The position numbers and the translations under genes were made by a program. Shown piece by piece: positions 45,148 to 56,830 of a stretch of 64,000 bases of DNA. The notes under the pieces are model-generated. The model searched no databases. It was not told where the DNA came from and saw only the letters and a list, made by a program, of their open reading frames with translations. This DNA comes from Chaetoderma sp. LZ-2023a (taxonomy: Eukaryota > Mollusca > Caudofoveata > Chaetodermatida > Chaetodermatidae), in contig CM067367.1 of NCBI GenBank assembly GCA_034401795.1, forward strand, positions 56,548,206-56,612,205, written 5' to 3'. Numbering within the stretch: the stretch's first letter is position 1; each line of letters opens with the position of its first letter.

Positions 45148-45777
45148 ATGGATCAATTAAATTTCTGTATACAAGTCCTGAAATCTACCATCCTAGTATC
45201 CTTTCAGCTAGGGCTTCACGATATTAGAAAAATGAATATCAGTATCGATATCAATTTTCATACCGTTATACCTTTAATATCGGTATTATTCCGATGGGAA
45301 AAATGGAGTGAGGCTTGAGTAGTATGATTCGATATTCAACGTATATCGGTGCTGCTTAAATAGTCGCAGAAAATTTCCACACTAAAACCAAGAAATTACA
45401 CGAATCCTGATATTAAACGCTAAATTTTAACTGTCTTCAGTTAAATCATATTACAAAAAGGCTGAAACTTCCCCCAAATCGTCCCTACAAATAATTTGAA
45501 TTTGCCACGAAATTACAACTATTTCTGAGTGGAGATCGTGAGATACCCATAACCAGTGACCATCTCGTCCCGTATAAACTCACCCAGTAAAACTGCGAAC
45601 AGCTAAAGCTGTTGATATTTGACTGACAAATATCAATTTTATGCGTCAAATACGTTGGATATGAATGTAAACATACGTTTTACTAATTTTAACCCAGGTT
45701 TGAATGATTATTATATTATTGAAAGGTTCCATAGAGTGAATATTTTATAAATTTAATGTTTACAATCGATTCAAATT
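45148..45777. other. R1 monomer piece and hAT-like end
   Basis: 45148-45208 is a partial R1 monomer. TAGGGCTTCACGATATTAG at 45209 resembles a hAT-like end, but no matching CCCTA end was found to the right. The rest is unassigned. Confidence 0.4.
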
Positions 45778-46025
45778 CATAGCAAATTTCTAGCTATGCC
45801 CCTCAAATTTCTAGCTATGCCTCGCAAATTTCTAGCTAAACTCCACCCACCTATTTACTCAGTCAATTTGATACTTTGAAACCTAAATTCGCAGTATCTA
45901 TATTTCAACGTAACTATACAGGAAAGATATTGAGTATTAAGTCGTTACATTAATTTTTTTTAATATTCAACAGAATATATATTAAATTATAAATTCATCA
46001 AGGACATAAAATCCATACACTCGTA
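45778..46025. mobile_element. MITE-A relic
   Basis: A CAAATTTCTAGCTATGCC block appears three times in a row, then ACTCCACCCACC, AACTATACAGGAAAGATATT and AATATTCAACAGAATATATA. The palindrome is largely lost. 46026-46375 shows nothing recognisable. Confidence 0.65.
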
Positions 46026-46379
46026 AACGAGTGTTTTAATTTCAAGCCACAGCTATACATCCTAGATTCAGATTTTGAGTCGAAAAGATCTCAGTGTAAG
46101 GTCTATAGAAGAACTATCCATTCAGAGATAATATGTAGTTATTATCCTCCAAAGCTATATCATATTGATTGGGACGTCAGCTAACATGTGATACTTGAGT
46201 GGCAGATAGAATCCCTCCATAGTCTCTAAGAATGCGGGACTTAAATCAAATAGTGACAGGAGTGTGAGACCCTAACACAATAACACTTTCACCTCACAAA
46301 TTACATTAACACAAATTCAAGCTACCAACACAGTTAAGCTTTTGATTATTTTGAAATTATTTCGACTTGATGTTATTAA

Positions 46380-46606
46380 CCATTTAACCCGCATATCAGC
46401 CGAAAACGGCTTCTGCAGTGGTCTTGAGAAATGTCCATTTGCAGACCAAGAGAAGCCTTTTTTAATTTTACCAATGGAATTCCTGGCTCGATAACCGAGC
46501 CAGTCATTAGAGGTAAATTAAAAAAAATAGTCTTATCTTGGACTGTAAATGGACATTTTCTATTGGAAAATGGAAATTTTCGTGAACAAATTCGAGGGTT
46601 AAACGG
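46380..46606. mobile_element. MITE-B copy
   Basis: 227 bp between TTAA at 46376-46379 and 46607-46610. CTGCAGTGGTCTTGAGAAAT, GCAGACCAAGAGAAG, GGCTCGATAACCGAGCC centre. It lies 34 bp from the donor of cadherin exon 4. Confidence 0.85.
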
Positions 46607-46640
46607 TTAATGTCTGACATAACGAATCTAAGGGACTTAC

Positions 46641-46935
46641 TTCTTACACTGTGCTCGCGCACAGACCCTGTAGTCATTGTAGCTTGGTCAAATATTGGCT
46701 TATTATCATTGATATCAATCGGCCTAACTGTGATAGCAGCGATACCGATTAATTTGGTATCACTTGCAATTACGATAAATTCATAAGCTTGATATGTGTC
46801 TCTATCCAGTTTCTCATGGACACTGATAACACCTGTTCGCGGATGGATCTTGAATGCATTTGTTGCGTATACTGGTAGATTGAGGCTGTAGACTAACTCA
46901 ATATTTTGATCGACATCAGCATCCACAGCATGCAC
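46641..46935 (-). CDS. cadherin gene, exon 4 (one EC repeat)
   Basis: 295 bp. The acceptor is ACCTGCAG before 46935; I chose the donor AGAA|GTAAGT because it fits the consensus and the phase. It starts in phase 0 after exon 3 and ends with one base completed by exon 5. The translation has HAVDADVDQNIELVYSL (DADxDxN), FKIHPRTGVISV, LDRDTYQAYEFIVIASD and the linker PIDINDNKPIF. An alternative donor six bases upstream (CACAGT|GTAAGA) is possible and would shift the end by two codons. Confidence 0.95.
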
Positions 46936-47404
46936 CTGCAGGTTAGATCAGGGTTGAGGATTACATAGACTACATATGATAACAAACATGTTATATCTAC
47001 TCAGTTTTCATATTATTAAAGATGTTGTGAGGACTAGCTAGCCGATCGCTCAGATTAACTTGACAAATCATAATATATATTCTCCTTTATAAGAAAATGC
47101 AATTAAAATTGTTAACATCTCAGACAAAACTGAGATAAATGCATAGCAACTGCCTAAACAACCAAACATTTTAAGCTTTAAAGCTGGAGTTGTGATGTCA
47201 TGCCGAGAGACACTCAAGAATTCTTGTTAGTTTCTTATTCGAAATAATACTATAGGCACCTAGACTACTGTGTGTATTATGCACCAATTTTTGTATACAT
47301 TTCCACTATACATCGGTGCTGTATGACAATGCACATACATTGTATGAGTTGCCCAAAGATTCAGTAATAGCGGGAAAAAAATGGAGGATATCTTTGTCGA
47401 TTAA
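46936..47404. other. intron 3 sequence, nothing recognised
   Basis: No feature beyond AT-rich intronic DNA. Confidence 0.4.
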
Positions 47405-47630
47405 CCCTTTAACACCCAAATTTGTTCAAGAAAATTATAATTTTTCCGGATAAAATGTCCATTTGCATAACAAGAGACTATATTTGAAAATCTATCACTG
47501 GAATGACTGGCTCGGTTATCGAGCCAGTAATTCCCATGGTAAATTTTCAAAAATAGTCCTTTCTTGGTCTGCAAATGGACATTTTTCAAGACCAATGCAG
47601 GTGTTTTTGGCTGATATGAGGGTTAAATGG
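47405..47630. mobile_element. MITE-B copy
   Basis: CCCTTTAACACCCAAATTTG start, GGAATGACTGGCTCGGTTAT core, GGGTTAAATGG end. TTAA at 47401-47404 and 47631-47634. Confidence 0.9.
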
Positions 47631-47634
47631 TTAA

Positions 47635-48479
47635 AGGACCTGCATGGTGACTGACATTACAATGTGTTTCGTGTACACAAATTGGGCTCTTTATCATATT
47701 GAAGTGACAATCATATTGTGGCATTACAGCAATGTAGGATTTTTGTCCTGCGGCATTGCTGTGGTGGAAGCGTTTCTGGGCTATGATGCTTGCCGCTTTC
47801 GGCGATTGTGGGTTTCGATTCCCAGTCAATGCCAAATAGTGTATTGCCACAAATACTTGTATAACTAAGTATAATTCCTGTAAAATGTGGTCTCTGTGAT
47901 GTGTGCACAGGCTGGTACTGTGTGACCCTCTGTGCACATAATCACTACCTGCCAGTGGCGAAGGTTTAGCCTTTTAATCATTTAGAGACTTGGACCCCTC
48001 AAAGCAAAACTTAAGGGGCCCAGACAATTTTTCAAGGGTTGAATTTTATCGTTATGATGCCTCGGCGCATAGGGACCAACATTTAGAAAATACTGGATAA
48101 AATAATTTAGGATTTGCTAATGGAGTGTTAAAAACATTGTTTTCAAGCTTAATAATATGGCTCAACCTACAATACACTCATCAGATATATAAAATGATTT
48201 TCTGTTAGGAATATTAAAATATGGATTGAAAAATTTAGGTCGCTACCTGGGCTAGTGAGTAGCCACGGACTACCAGTCCCCTGCTAATCTTCGACGCTGC
48301 TGATGGGCAGGGCATAGCTAATTGGATTCATCCATTCAATGTACCCAGAGTAGGAATACAGTAGTCATAGGTGTGCTGTATTAGCCCCTGTTACAATGCA
48401 TAAATTTCAATGACTAACCTGTTGGTCATAATGGTTACACTTGTTTGAGAAAATGACCTTGTTGGTCCCCCAGTCAATA
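47635..48479. other. intron 3 sequence
   Basis: Short open stretches at 47623-47937 are not supported as genes. GTGTGCACAGGCTGG / CTCTGTGCACA pairs loosely. A MITE-A end fragment (GATGGGCAGGGCATAGCTAA) lies at 48301-48330. Confidence 0.45.
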
Positions 48480-48720
48480 GAGGGATCCATTTCTAGCTAT
48501 GCCCCGCCCATTTCTAGCCAAGCTCCACCCACCTTTTCCCATGTGTAACAATACAGGCAAGCTTTCTAATATTTTGAAACTAACTTTACTGGAGGCTGTT
48601 GCTGCATATTTAGTTTCAAAATATTAAACAGAATATTTATTAAATAGTAAATCCATCAGACATACAATTCGTACACTTGACCCATTCATGACGGAGATAG
48701 ATTCGGCACTATGTATTGTG
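48480..48720. mobile_element. MITE-A copy, shortened
   Basis: GGGATCCATTTCTAGCTATG start, CAAGCTCCACCCACC, AATATTTTGAAACTAACTTT and TTTCAAAATATTAAACAG. The hairpin tip is reduced to CTGTTGCTGC. Confidence 0.8.
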
Positions 48721-48741
48721 GTGTAATTCTACATGTGACAA

Positions 48742-48945
48742 AATGGACTTTTCCAGTTTTAGCTATGCCACACCCATCTTTATCTAAGCTCCGCCCACAA
48801 CTTGTCCGTGTTGGGATCGATCGATCTCTCAACTCCCTGACTATCAATTTCCAGAAAGCTACTGGTCTAATTTAACTGGGTGCTGTTGCTGCCTACAGGT
48901 TCCAGTTAAATTAGTTTCAAATTATTCAACAGCTTTCCTTTCCTG
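48742..48945. mobile_element. MITE-A copy, 3' truncated
   Basis: AATGGACTTTTCCAGTTTTA, GATCGATCGATC, then CTGGTCTAATTTAACTGGGT and AGTTAAATTAGTTTCAAATT. The sequence after the palindrome is missing. 48946-49222 shows nothing recognisable. Confidence 0.8.
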
Positions 48946-49222
48946 CATACTTGTCTTGAAATTGAGAAACTAATTTCAAGGGTTAGAGGTCTCACAAACA
49001 AAGGAGAGAAATCTCAAATTAGTTTTAGCACATTTGTGCACATAATTTTAGATTTCTTAAAATTAACTCCTAGAGAGTATAAATAAATACTGTCATGGAC
49101 ATTTTTTTCAGTTTTTAGCTCACCTTTTTGATGTAAAAAGAGCTTATAACCTACCCGGATATAGAAATATACGAAGATTTATGGAAGGCATATTATGATG
49201 TTATAATTGCCGAGGTTGTTAA

Positions 49223-49453
49223 CCGTTTAACCATCAAATTTATTTAAGAAAATTTTAATTTTCTCATAGAACATGTCCATTTGCAGACCAAAAGAAGTAT
49301 TTTTTGAAAATTTACCACTGGAATGACTGGCTCAGTTATCGAGCCAGTCATTCTAGTGGTAAATTGTCAAAAATACTCTTCTCTTGGTCTGCAAATGGAT
49401 ATTTTTCAAGACCACTGCAGAAGCTATTTTTGGCTGATATGAGTGGTAAAGGA
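49223..49453. mobile_element. MITE-B copy, near-complete palindrome
   Basis: 231 bp, TTAA at 49219-49222 and 49454-49457. The inner palindrome (TTTACCACTGGAATGACTGG ... TCATTCTAGTGGTAAA) pairs almost perfectly. The outer arms CTGCAGAAGC.. differ between sides. Confidence 0.9.
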
Positions 49454-49613
49454 TTAATGTCCAGTGTTAATATATGCCTACTACCACCACCAACAACCCC
49501 ATCCCACCAAAGTGCTCATTTTAATTATTGTCTGGTGGCTTGCATGCTCAGCGAGACAGCTAAAACCTCACCTGACGAGAAAGACATGACCTGATTATTA
49601 ATTTTCATCTCAC

Positions 49614-49802
49614 CTGAATCATATCAAACGGGACGTTTGTATCCTCCTCAGTAACATTTTCAACAGTGTAGTCGATCTGCGGGAAACTCGGTGGATTATC
49701 ATTGGCATCCAATACTTGGATCGTAAGCTCCATTGAAGCCGTTCTAAACCCGCCTTGCCTTTCATTGATTCCATCAATTACTTCAACCATTAATATATAA
49801 AG
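49614..49802 (-). CDS. cadherin gene, exon 3
   Basis: 189 bp, 63 codons, phase 0 at both ends. The acceptor is TTCTATTTCAG before 49802 and the donor ATTCAG|GTGAGA after 49614. The translation LYILMVEVIDG continues directly from the LDYEDENRR end of exon 2. SMELTIQVLDANDNPPSF is the calcium-binding linker, and TVENVTEEDTNVPFDMIQ starts the next repeat. The transposon at 49943 begins only 141 bp upstream of the acceptor in gene orientation. Confidence 0.95.
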
Positions 49803-49942
49803 CTGAAATAGAAGTTTGATCAGACATTTTATCATCTTAAATACAGTACCATTAGTCAGAAAAAACATTTCCAAAACAAAATCTGAAACATGTTAGGTAG
49901 GCTATCTCCCGAACCTGGCGGTTGGAGTAGGGTAGGTAGTTA

Positions 49943-50060
49943 TAGTCCAGTAAAACTACAAATTAACCTAGAACAAATTGCAACAGAATTTATTTCTTTT
50001 CTGCAGCATTCATGGGACTGCCAGGTGTCACATATCAAAAGTCCTCCAAAATCCCTCGAT
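49943..50060 (+). repeat. left terminal inverted repeat
   Basis: TAGTCCAGT at the tip, then two long blocks (49971-49991, 50030-50052) that reappear inverted at the right end. Confidence 0.9.
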
Positions 50061-50415
50061 GGGAAAGTAGGTAAATTCACATATTTAGCTACCGCCATTA
50101 TCCGAATAATGAAACTTCCCTTGCCTGCTTCATTCCGCAAATAAACGAAGTAGAAATGTTGTCTAAGCTCTGAATTTCATGGTCACGGAAGACAGTAAGC
50201 AATTGGCAATATTGCCTTGAACCACTTGTACAAATTCTCCAAACCACAGATTAAATATGGTTGTATGCACAGGGCCGGGGTAATTTAAAAAAATTATATT
50301 TAAAGTAAGTTTAATTTTGTTTTTCGCTTTTAAAATTGTATCTAAAATAAATTGCATTTTAATTTGCACTTTTATCTCACAATTTGAATAAATTTCTATA
50401 CAATTCAATCAGAAT

Positions 50416-53400
50416 ATGGACATGGATTTAGATACATGCGTTATTTGTAACCAGAGCCTAGAAAATGGCTCACAAACTGTTAAGCTTCGAGTTAAAGGCT
50501 GTGACGGTATTAACAATGCTAGCAGAGCCCGTGAAAGCGATGTCATAGCTGAAGTAGGACAGAGGGATCATGTAAAATGTCGACAGGAGTTCATTGATCC
50601 CAAGCGGATTGCCCGTGACGCAGAGAAAATTGAACAATCTCCATCACCCATGCGAACACTCCGTTCAGAAAGTCCAACATTCAATTTTAGTGAACATTGT
50701 TTGCTATGCGGATACCCTGCAAAAATTCAAGATGGAAAGAAACGTGGCTATGATATTTATCCAGTAAGTACTCATGACTTTCAATGTAGTATCGCTGAGG
50801 CCTGTGAACAGAGAAGACGAATGGGGCAAACTTGTAGCTGGGTGGCTTGCCTTCACGCCAGATTTATGCGTTGTCAATGCAGTATACCATCAAAGCTGCA
50901 GAGTAGATTTTCGAACCATGAAAAATATCCCTCAGCTGCACTCATCTTGCTCATCCCAAAAACATGGAAGGCCAGAAGACTTGGACAGAGTAAGAGCATT
51001 TAGTGCGACAATGGCATTTCTTGAAAATAATGATGATGAGCAGCTGACCCTGCACGACCTCGTTAATAAAATGCAAGAGTATCTCGATGATAAAGAGAAT
51101 AAAGCATACAGTACAAAATACATGCAGGATAAAATAAAAGATAATTATGGCGATGAAATATTTATTAGCACTGTGAATGGTAAGCCAAACGTTGTTACCT
51201 TTCGTTCTAAAGCATCTACTATTTTGACTGACTTCTATAAGGAACAGAAGAGAAAGGATTCCAAATCAGAGAGCATGCTAATCATCCAGACAGCTGCCAA
51301 ACTGCTTAGACACGATATTAAGTTAATTGATTCATGCACATCATCTGAAAGCTATCCATCAAGGGAGCAAATGAGCGACCCAGTAAAGGCATTGAATTAT
51401 TTACCACAGACACTGCGGGAATTATTGCGGATTTTGTTTACTGGAAAAGACACAGAAATGAAACAGGCATCAGTTGGACAGGCTATTATGCAAGGAACTC
51501 GTCCTAAAGTTATTTTGGCACCTTTGCAGTTCGGGCTGTCATGTGAGATGCACCATAAATTTGGATCTAGATTTATTGTTGACACCTTGTACAAGCACGG
51601 ATTTGGATGTTCATACGCGGAGATACAGAGGTTTGAGCGCAGTGCATCACTTCACGGTGGAGATCTACCACAGCCATTATCAGGCGAGTTCATTCAGTTT
51701 GTTGCCGACAATGTGGATCACAATATTTGCACAATAGATGGGCATAATACATTTCATGGAATGGGAATCATTGCATCTGTTACACCAGGAAACCTTTCGT
51801 GCAAACTTATTCCAAGGATAAATGTAACATCTGAAGATATCAAGCAAGTTGGCAAGATCTGTATCAGGAACTTTGAGTCTCAGCATACCAGGAACTTCCC
51901 ATTGACCTTTAAGGAGTTAACTGCGATCGAACAAACAGACCCAACAGCTGACATTGACATCCTCTGGGATTTCTCTTTGTTTCTGCGTTCAAGGAGACAG
52001 TCATGGTCTGGCATGATGCAAACTGTTCACCAAGGAGTTTATCCAGGTAAGTCGTCTGTTATTTTCCTTCCGATGATAGATCTAGAGCCAAGTAACATGA
52101 CCTGCATCTTTTCCACTTTGACTTATGTTTGTGAACAGGCAAACCGATACCATGTTGCACCCGTGATTACATTTGATCAGCCCTTATTTTGGAAAGCTAT
52201 GACCATCATAGAGATTGAGCCGAGCTGGAGTCCATTAAAGCAAATTATTCTAAGACTCGGAGGTCTTCATATGGAGATGAGCTTCCTTGGCTGCATTGGT
52301 CACTTAATGGCAGGAAGCGGTCTTGCGCCTATTCTAGAGGTAGTCTACGCTGAGAATGCTGTCAAACACATTCTTAGTGGAAAGGCAATTTCTCGAGCAG
52401 TTCGAGGACACCTCATGGTTTTTGCTTCTCTCAGTACAATCTTGATTGCAAATGATGATAATGTTGCAGGACATGAAACGATTGAAAGTTCCATAAATAA
52501 AAGTCTGGTTAAAGTTGGAGAGCTCTATGATGACATTATCAAAAATCTGTATGTAGCTACAAGATTGTCCTCGGAAAATGCATTACATGATGTCAAGGAC
52601 AAACTAGACTAGGTGGTCATGAAAGATAAGAGGACTGCACGACTCTGGCTTTTGTATATGGAGTTGGTTGACATTCTGCGCAAATTCATTAAGGCAGAAC
52701 GAACTGGTGATTGGAACATGCACCTTCAGACCGTTCGTGAGATGCTTCCATATTTTGCAGCCGCTGGGCATAATCTGTACGCCAAGTCTGCATATGTATA
52801 TTTACAAAAGATGTTAGAAATACCTGAAAGTCATCCAGATATACACACCAGCTTCCTCAATGGTCATCATGTCATTCATCGAAGTGATAGGTATTGGGCA
52901 GGGTTATCTACTGATCTAGTTATTGAGCAGGTCCTTATCAGAAGTGTAAAGTCAAGTGGTGGTCTAACACGAGGTCGTGGAATGACAGAACTTCAGCGTC
53001 TTGTTTGGTTGTTGTCTATGCCCGCATGTGCAGATGTGTGTAATGCAATGCAAGAGCTCTCTGGGGTAAACTGTGATTCAAGTGAACAACACAAAGATTC
53101 CACACAATCTCGAATAAAGCGTGATATGGATGATACTTACAAAATTCTCAAAATCCTTAGTGAACTGAATCCATTTGGACCAGACCCTTCTCTTAGAGGA
53201 CTTGTTAGTGGATTGTCTGCACATGAATCAGTCAATGTTGACGATGCTAAAGATATTGGAGAATCAATTATTAATTCGATGTGTGGCCAATGTGTATCAA
53301 GCATTTCGTTCCAGAGAAAGAGACAAGCTATTACCGTAGCATCCAAAACATCTCTCAGGATTGATGATGAATGTGTACAAATTGATCCACAACTCCTATT

Positions 53401-54769
53401 TCAAAGACTCAGTTTAATTGCTACAAATGGATCAAAAGGGAATCCAGCATCTTATTTTGAGTATGAGTTGTGCACTCATCCGCCCGCACTCTTTGATAAT
53501 TCATCTCTTCCATGGGAAGCAAATAAGCCGGCACTTGCTGATGCATTGTGGAAATTAATTCAAGATGAAGATGCAGTCCTTCCAGATTCTGTCCACTATG
53601 TGCTTGATGGAGGAGCTCTATTACACCGTGTTCCATGGCAGCGTGGAGAGACATTTGCAAATGTTTGTCAAAGATATGTAAAATATTGCATAAGCAAATA
53701 TGGAAAGGCTACAGTAGTTTTTGATGGTTATGACCAAGGCCCAGACATAAAAGATGTAACACATAAGAGGCGAACTCGTGGATCAGGCGCAACTGTTGTA
53801 CTGACTCCGCAAACAGTTGTAACTCTGAGTAAGCCTGATTTTCTTAGTAACAAGCAGAACAAACATCGGTTCATATCAATCTTAAGTTCATCTCTCGAAC
53901 AGGCTGGATGCTTAACGATAAAGGCAAGCGGTGATGCTGATGTCTTAATTACGCAAACGGCTATCTTGGCTTCAAAGTCAACAAATACTGCTCTTGTTGG
54001 AGACGATACCGACCTACTGGTGTTGCTTCTATACCATACTGATATGAATGGCTGTCAGCTATTTTTCAGACCAGAGCCAAAGCAAAATGCAAAGAAACCC
54101 CGACTGTGGAATATCAAAATGGCAAAGGAAAAACTCGGGTTCTGTTTGTGCTCACAGCTGTTATTTATCCATGCTATCCTTGGCTGTGACTCAACATCTA
54201 GGCTTTATGGAATTGGAAAATCTGCATCACTTAGCAAAATCCAGTGCTGCAAAGAACTCTCTCAAATTGCTGAAGTGTTTACAATGAGTAATGCGAATAA
54301 AGATGACGTGATAAAAGCAGGTGAGAAGGCAATGCTTATTCTATACAATGCCACGTCAATGGATAGTCTAGTTGCTTTGCGGTACAAGCGATTCAGGGAG
54401 AAGGTTGCAAAAAGTTCCAAGTATGTTGAAGCACGAGATTTACCACCAACACCCGCATCCGCAAAGTTTCACAGTCTTCGCGTGTACTACCAAATTCAAG
54501 TTTGGAGAGGAGATGCTTGAGATATGGATCCAACAGAATGGGGCTGGAAAGTTCTCAACCACCAAATGCTGCCTGTTAAGACTGACATGCTGGCAGCGCC
54601 TGACGATTTACTGTATTCATTTAGATGCAGCTGCAAAACTGGCTGTGAATCAAAGAGATGCACCTGTAGAAAACATGGGCTCAGCTGCACATCCGCCTGC
54701 AAAGACTGTAAGGGTCTCAGTTGCTCGAATTCAATAACGCTCATTGAGGAAGATGACTTGGATAATTGA
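50416..54769 (+). pseudogene. Academ-like transposase with XPG-like nuclease, broken
   Basis: Starts ATGGACATGGATTTAG at 50416. N-terminus: two CxxC...HxxxC pairs (CVICNQS/DHVKCRQEF; CLLCGYPA/VYHQSCRVDF). Core at about 51706-52330: ADNVDHNICTIDGHNTFHGM, VITFDQPLFWKA and LHMEMSFLGCIGHLM, candidate acidic catalytic residues. From about 53586: LDGGALLHR, ATVVFDGYDQGP, ASGDADVLIT, VGDDTDLLVLL and LGCDSTSRLYGIGK, the metal-binding acidic pattern of XPG/FEN nucleases. C-terminus (54623-54730): nine cysteines in a CXC-like pattern. Breaks: a one-base frameshift near 50805-50825, an in-frame TAG at 52610-52612 and an in-frame TGA at 54518-54520. Reading frame and homology-like text continue across both stops. 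About 1,450 codons in all. Confidence 0.85.
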
Positions 54770-55089
54770 TGCAAGATGAAATTAGTAGAAACCAGGTACC
54801 TATGCCATACTATTTCAGCTTAGAAACACACAATACCGTGACATAATAAAATATAATATGTATCAATATCAATGATGGTATTAGGTAAATTCATGCAAGT
54901 TGCATAACACAATACATTTAATTTGTGGAGAATATGTCAATCGTATTCATTTATTACTAAAAAAGTCCAAAAATACCCAGTCACACATATATTACATACC
55001 GGTTTTAAAGAAATAAAGAAAAATGGATTTTTCAGGTGAAATGGCCCAAATCTGGTAATAATTATGCAAATTTTACCCTTTCCCCTATT

Positions 55090-55211
55090 GGAATTTTGGA
55101 GGACTTTTGATATGTTGTATATGATGGCCCCGTATACACTGGGCGAGGTAAAAAAATTCTGTTGCAATTTGTTCCGGGTTAAAATATTTTTGGCCTAGAT
55201 TGACTGGACTA
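55090..55211 (-). repeat. right terminal inverted repeat
   Basis: Inverse of the left end: blocks at 55093-55115 and 55154-55174, tip ACTGGACTA. The blocks sit nine bases further from the tip than on the left, so one indel separates the two ends. Confidence 0.9.
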
Positions 55212-55214
55212 TTA

Positions 55215-56469
55215 GGGAAATTCTTTTTTTTTAACTGCTGAAATATAACATTAGAAAATTAAATTTAATGAACAAAACTTGAAGGTTTTTATTTGAACTT
55301 GAAACAGAAATATAAAGCAAACAGTTTCTCACGGTTATATGAGCCCATTTTGACGAAATGCGTCAATTCACACTACCAATAAACTTACATCAGAAAATAA
55401 AAATGTCTTCACAGAAAACTCCAAAAAAAGATTTTGAGTAGGCAGGATTTTTTTAGGGTTGGTAGGGAGAGGACAACCAAACTATTATTTAAGGATGGCC
55501 TTCGTAAGAATGGTCTGTTGAATATTTTGAACATGTCAGTTTCTGCCATGGTCTTGCAAAATTACCACTTGCAGACCAAGGGAAGTGTTTCTTCAAATTT
55601 ACCAAAGAAATGGCCGGCTTGATAACCAACGCAGTCATTCCAGAAATAAATTTAAACAAATACTACTCTTGGTCTACAAATGTACTGTTATGATACTCAC
55701 CAATAGAGTCTTCATTCTGATGACACACATCTATATGGTAAAGCGTGTCAACCATCACTGAAGTTAGTAGTAACATCTTAATGATCACATTCATCAAAAC
55801 ATGCCTTATTGACATCAGTGTGGTAATGGGATAAAAAAAATTTAACAAGAGCTTTGGTGCTGAAAATGATAGGATGGGTAGGTTAAGGATATTTATTACA
55901 CCTTCAGTGGTTCTTCTATACAGGTGAAAATTTACACACGTTATAAGGTAGATACTTTTGCAACCTATGTACATAGAAGGGTAACCTTCAGTACATACTT
56001 GAGTAGCTACGAGAGTGGGACCTACACCCACCAAATTAAAACAGTATCAATGTTTAGAGCGAGTACCTTTCTACGATTTATGGACCGAATATATTGGACT
56101 CGGGAATTCAGAAATTACTTTATATTATTATGTGATGACGATCGAGTATTATGCAATCGATCCAATCAGCATAATGGGAACACATTTGATAACATTTTTT
56201 TGTTAATACGAGTCAGTTCATACAAGGAAGTATTGTAAGTTAGATGATATTTCTGTGAAAAGTGATTGCAACGCGCCAGTAACCATTGATTTTTTTTCTC
56301 AGCATGATCACAAAGATGTGTCAAGATGTCTGACTTGGTTCATACACTATCGGTCATTGATAAGTTTCTCGGACAATATGACCATTTTGGGAGCTCACGA
56401 GCACAGGCACCCATGCACGCCTTTTGTTCCTTTGCTTGTATACATGCACACAAACATGTACGCACATAC
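55215..56469. other. intron 2 sequence
   Basis: A MITE-B relic lies at about 55530-55690 (GTTTCTGCCATGGTCTTGCA, CTTGCAGACCAAGG, ACTCTTGGTCTACAAATG). Apart from that nothing is recognised. An exon-like stretch at 55694-55765 was considered and rejected because it breaks the phase. Confidence 0.5.
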
Positions 56470-56582
56470 CCTTCTATTCTCATCTTCATAGTCCAATTTG
56501 TTATTAATCATGATCCATCCACTGTGCTGATCAATGCGGAAGTCTTGAGCATTACGGAGGTTGTACCGATGATCCAGCGCAG
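56470..56582 (-). CDS. cadherin gene, exon 2
   Basis: 113 bp. The acceptor is CTTTTCTTTTTTAG before 56582 and the donor AGAAGG|GTATGT after 56470. Two leading bases complete the ACT codon begun by exon 1, and it ends in phase 0 into exon 3. The translation gives ALDHRYNLRNAQDFRIDQHS, then GWIMINNKLDYEDENRR. FRID...G.I.....LDYE is the signature of the E-F strand part of a cadherin repeat. It is too short to appear as a long open frame. Confidence 0.92.
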
Positions 56583-56610
56583 CTAAAAAAGAAAAGTAAT
56601 TATAATAGAG

Positions 56611-56830
56611 GGATCCATTTATAGCTATGCCACCAATCTATAGCTAAGGTCCGCCAACACATTGGGCATGTTGGGATCAATTTATATACTTTGAACCCTG
56701 ATTTCAGAGAATCCCACTTTCAAGGTTACTATTTAGGTAAGCTGTTGAATATTTTGAAAGTAATTTGATGGTAATGCTTTGGTGCAATACCACCAGCCAA
56801 ATTAGTTTCAACATATTCAGCAAGTATTGA
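56611..56830. mobile_element. MITE-A copy, 3' truncated
   Basis: AGGGATCCATTTATAGCTAT start, TAAGGTCCGCCAACACATTG, GTAAGCTGTTGAATATTTTG, then CAAATTAGTTTCAACATATT. 29 bp upstream of the exon 2 acceptor in gene orientation. 56831-57020 shows nothing recognised. Confidence 0.8.

Larger units (their letters stand above)
49943..55211 (+). mobile_element. Academ-like DNA transposon, near full length
   Basis: 5,269 bp between TTA (49940-49942) and TTA (55212-55214). The ends TAGTCCAGT and ACTGGACTA are exact inverse copies. Further inside, GAACAAATTGCAACAGAATT (49971) is inverted at 55154-55174, and a 23-mer from 50030-50052 is inverted at 55093-55115, at consistent offsets. This gives imperfect TIRs of about 120 bp. 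Inside is a single large plus-strand transposase-like gene, antisense to the cadherin gene whose second intron holds the element. The superfamily assignment rests on the XPG-like nuclease domain and the 3 bp duplication, as I recall them for Academ; it was not searched. Confidence 0.85.

Noticed and set aside
47623-47937. Overlapping open frames on both strands near a GTGCACA hairpin
   Set aside because: No recognisable domain or splice context; likely chance.
55694-55765. Possible minus-strand exon (AG|TGATGGTTGACACG ... ATTG|GTGAGT) between cadherin exons 3 and 2
   Set aside because: Exon 2 already joins exon 3 in phase 0 with continuous cadherin text, and this stretch has no cadherin motif.
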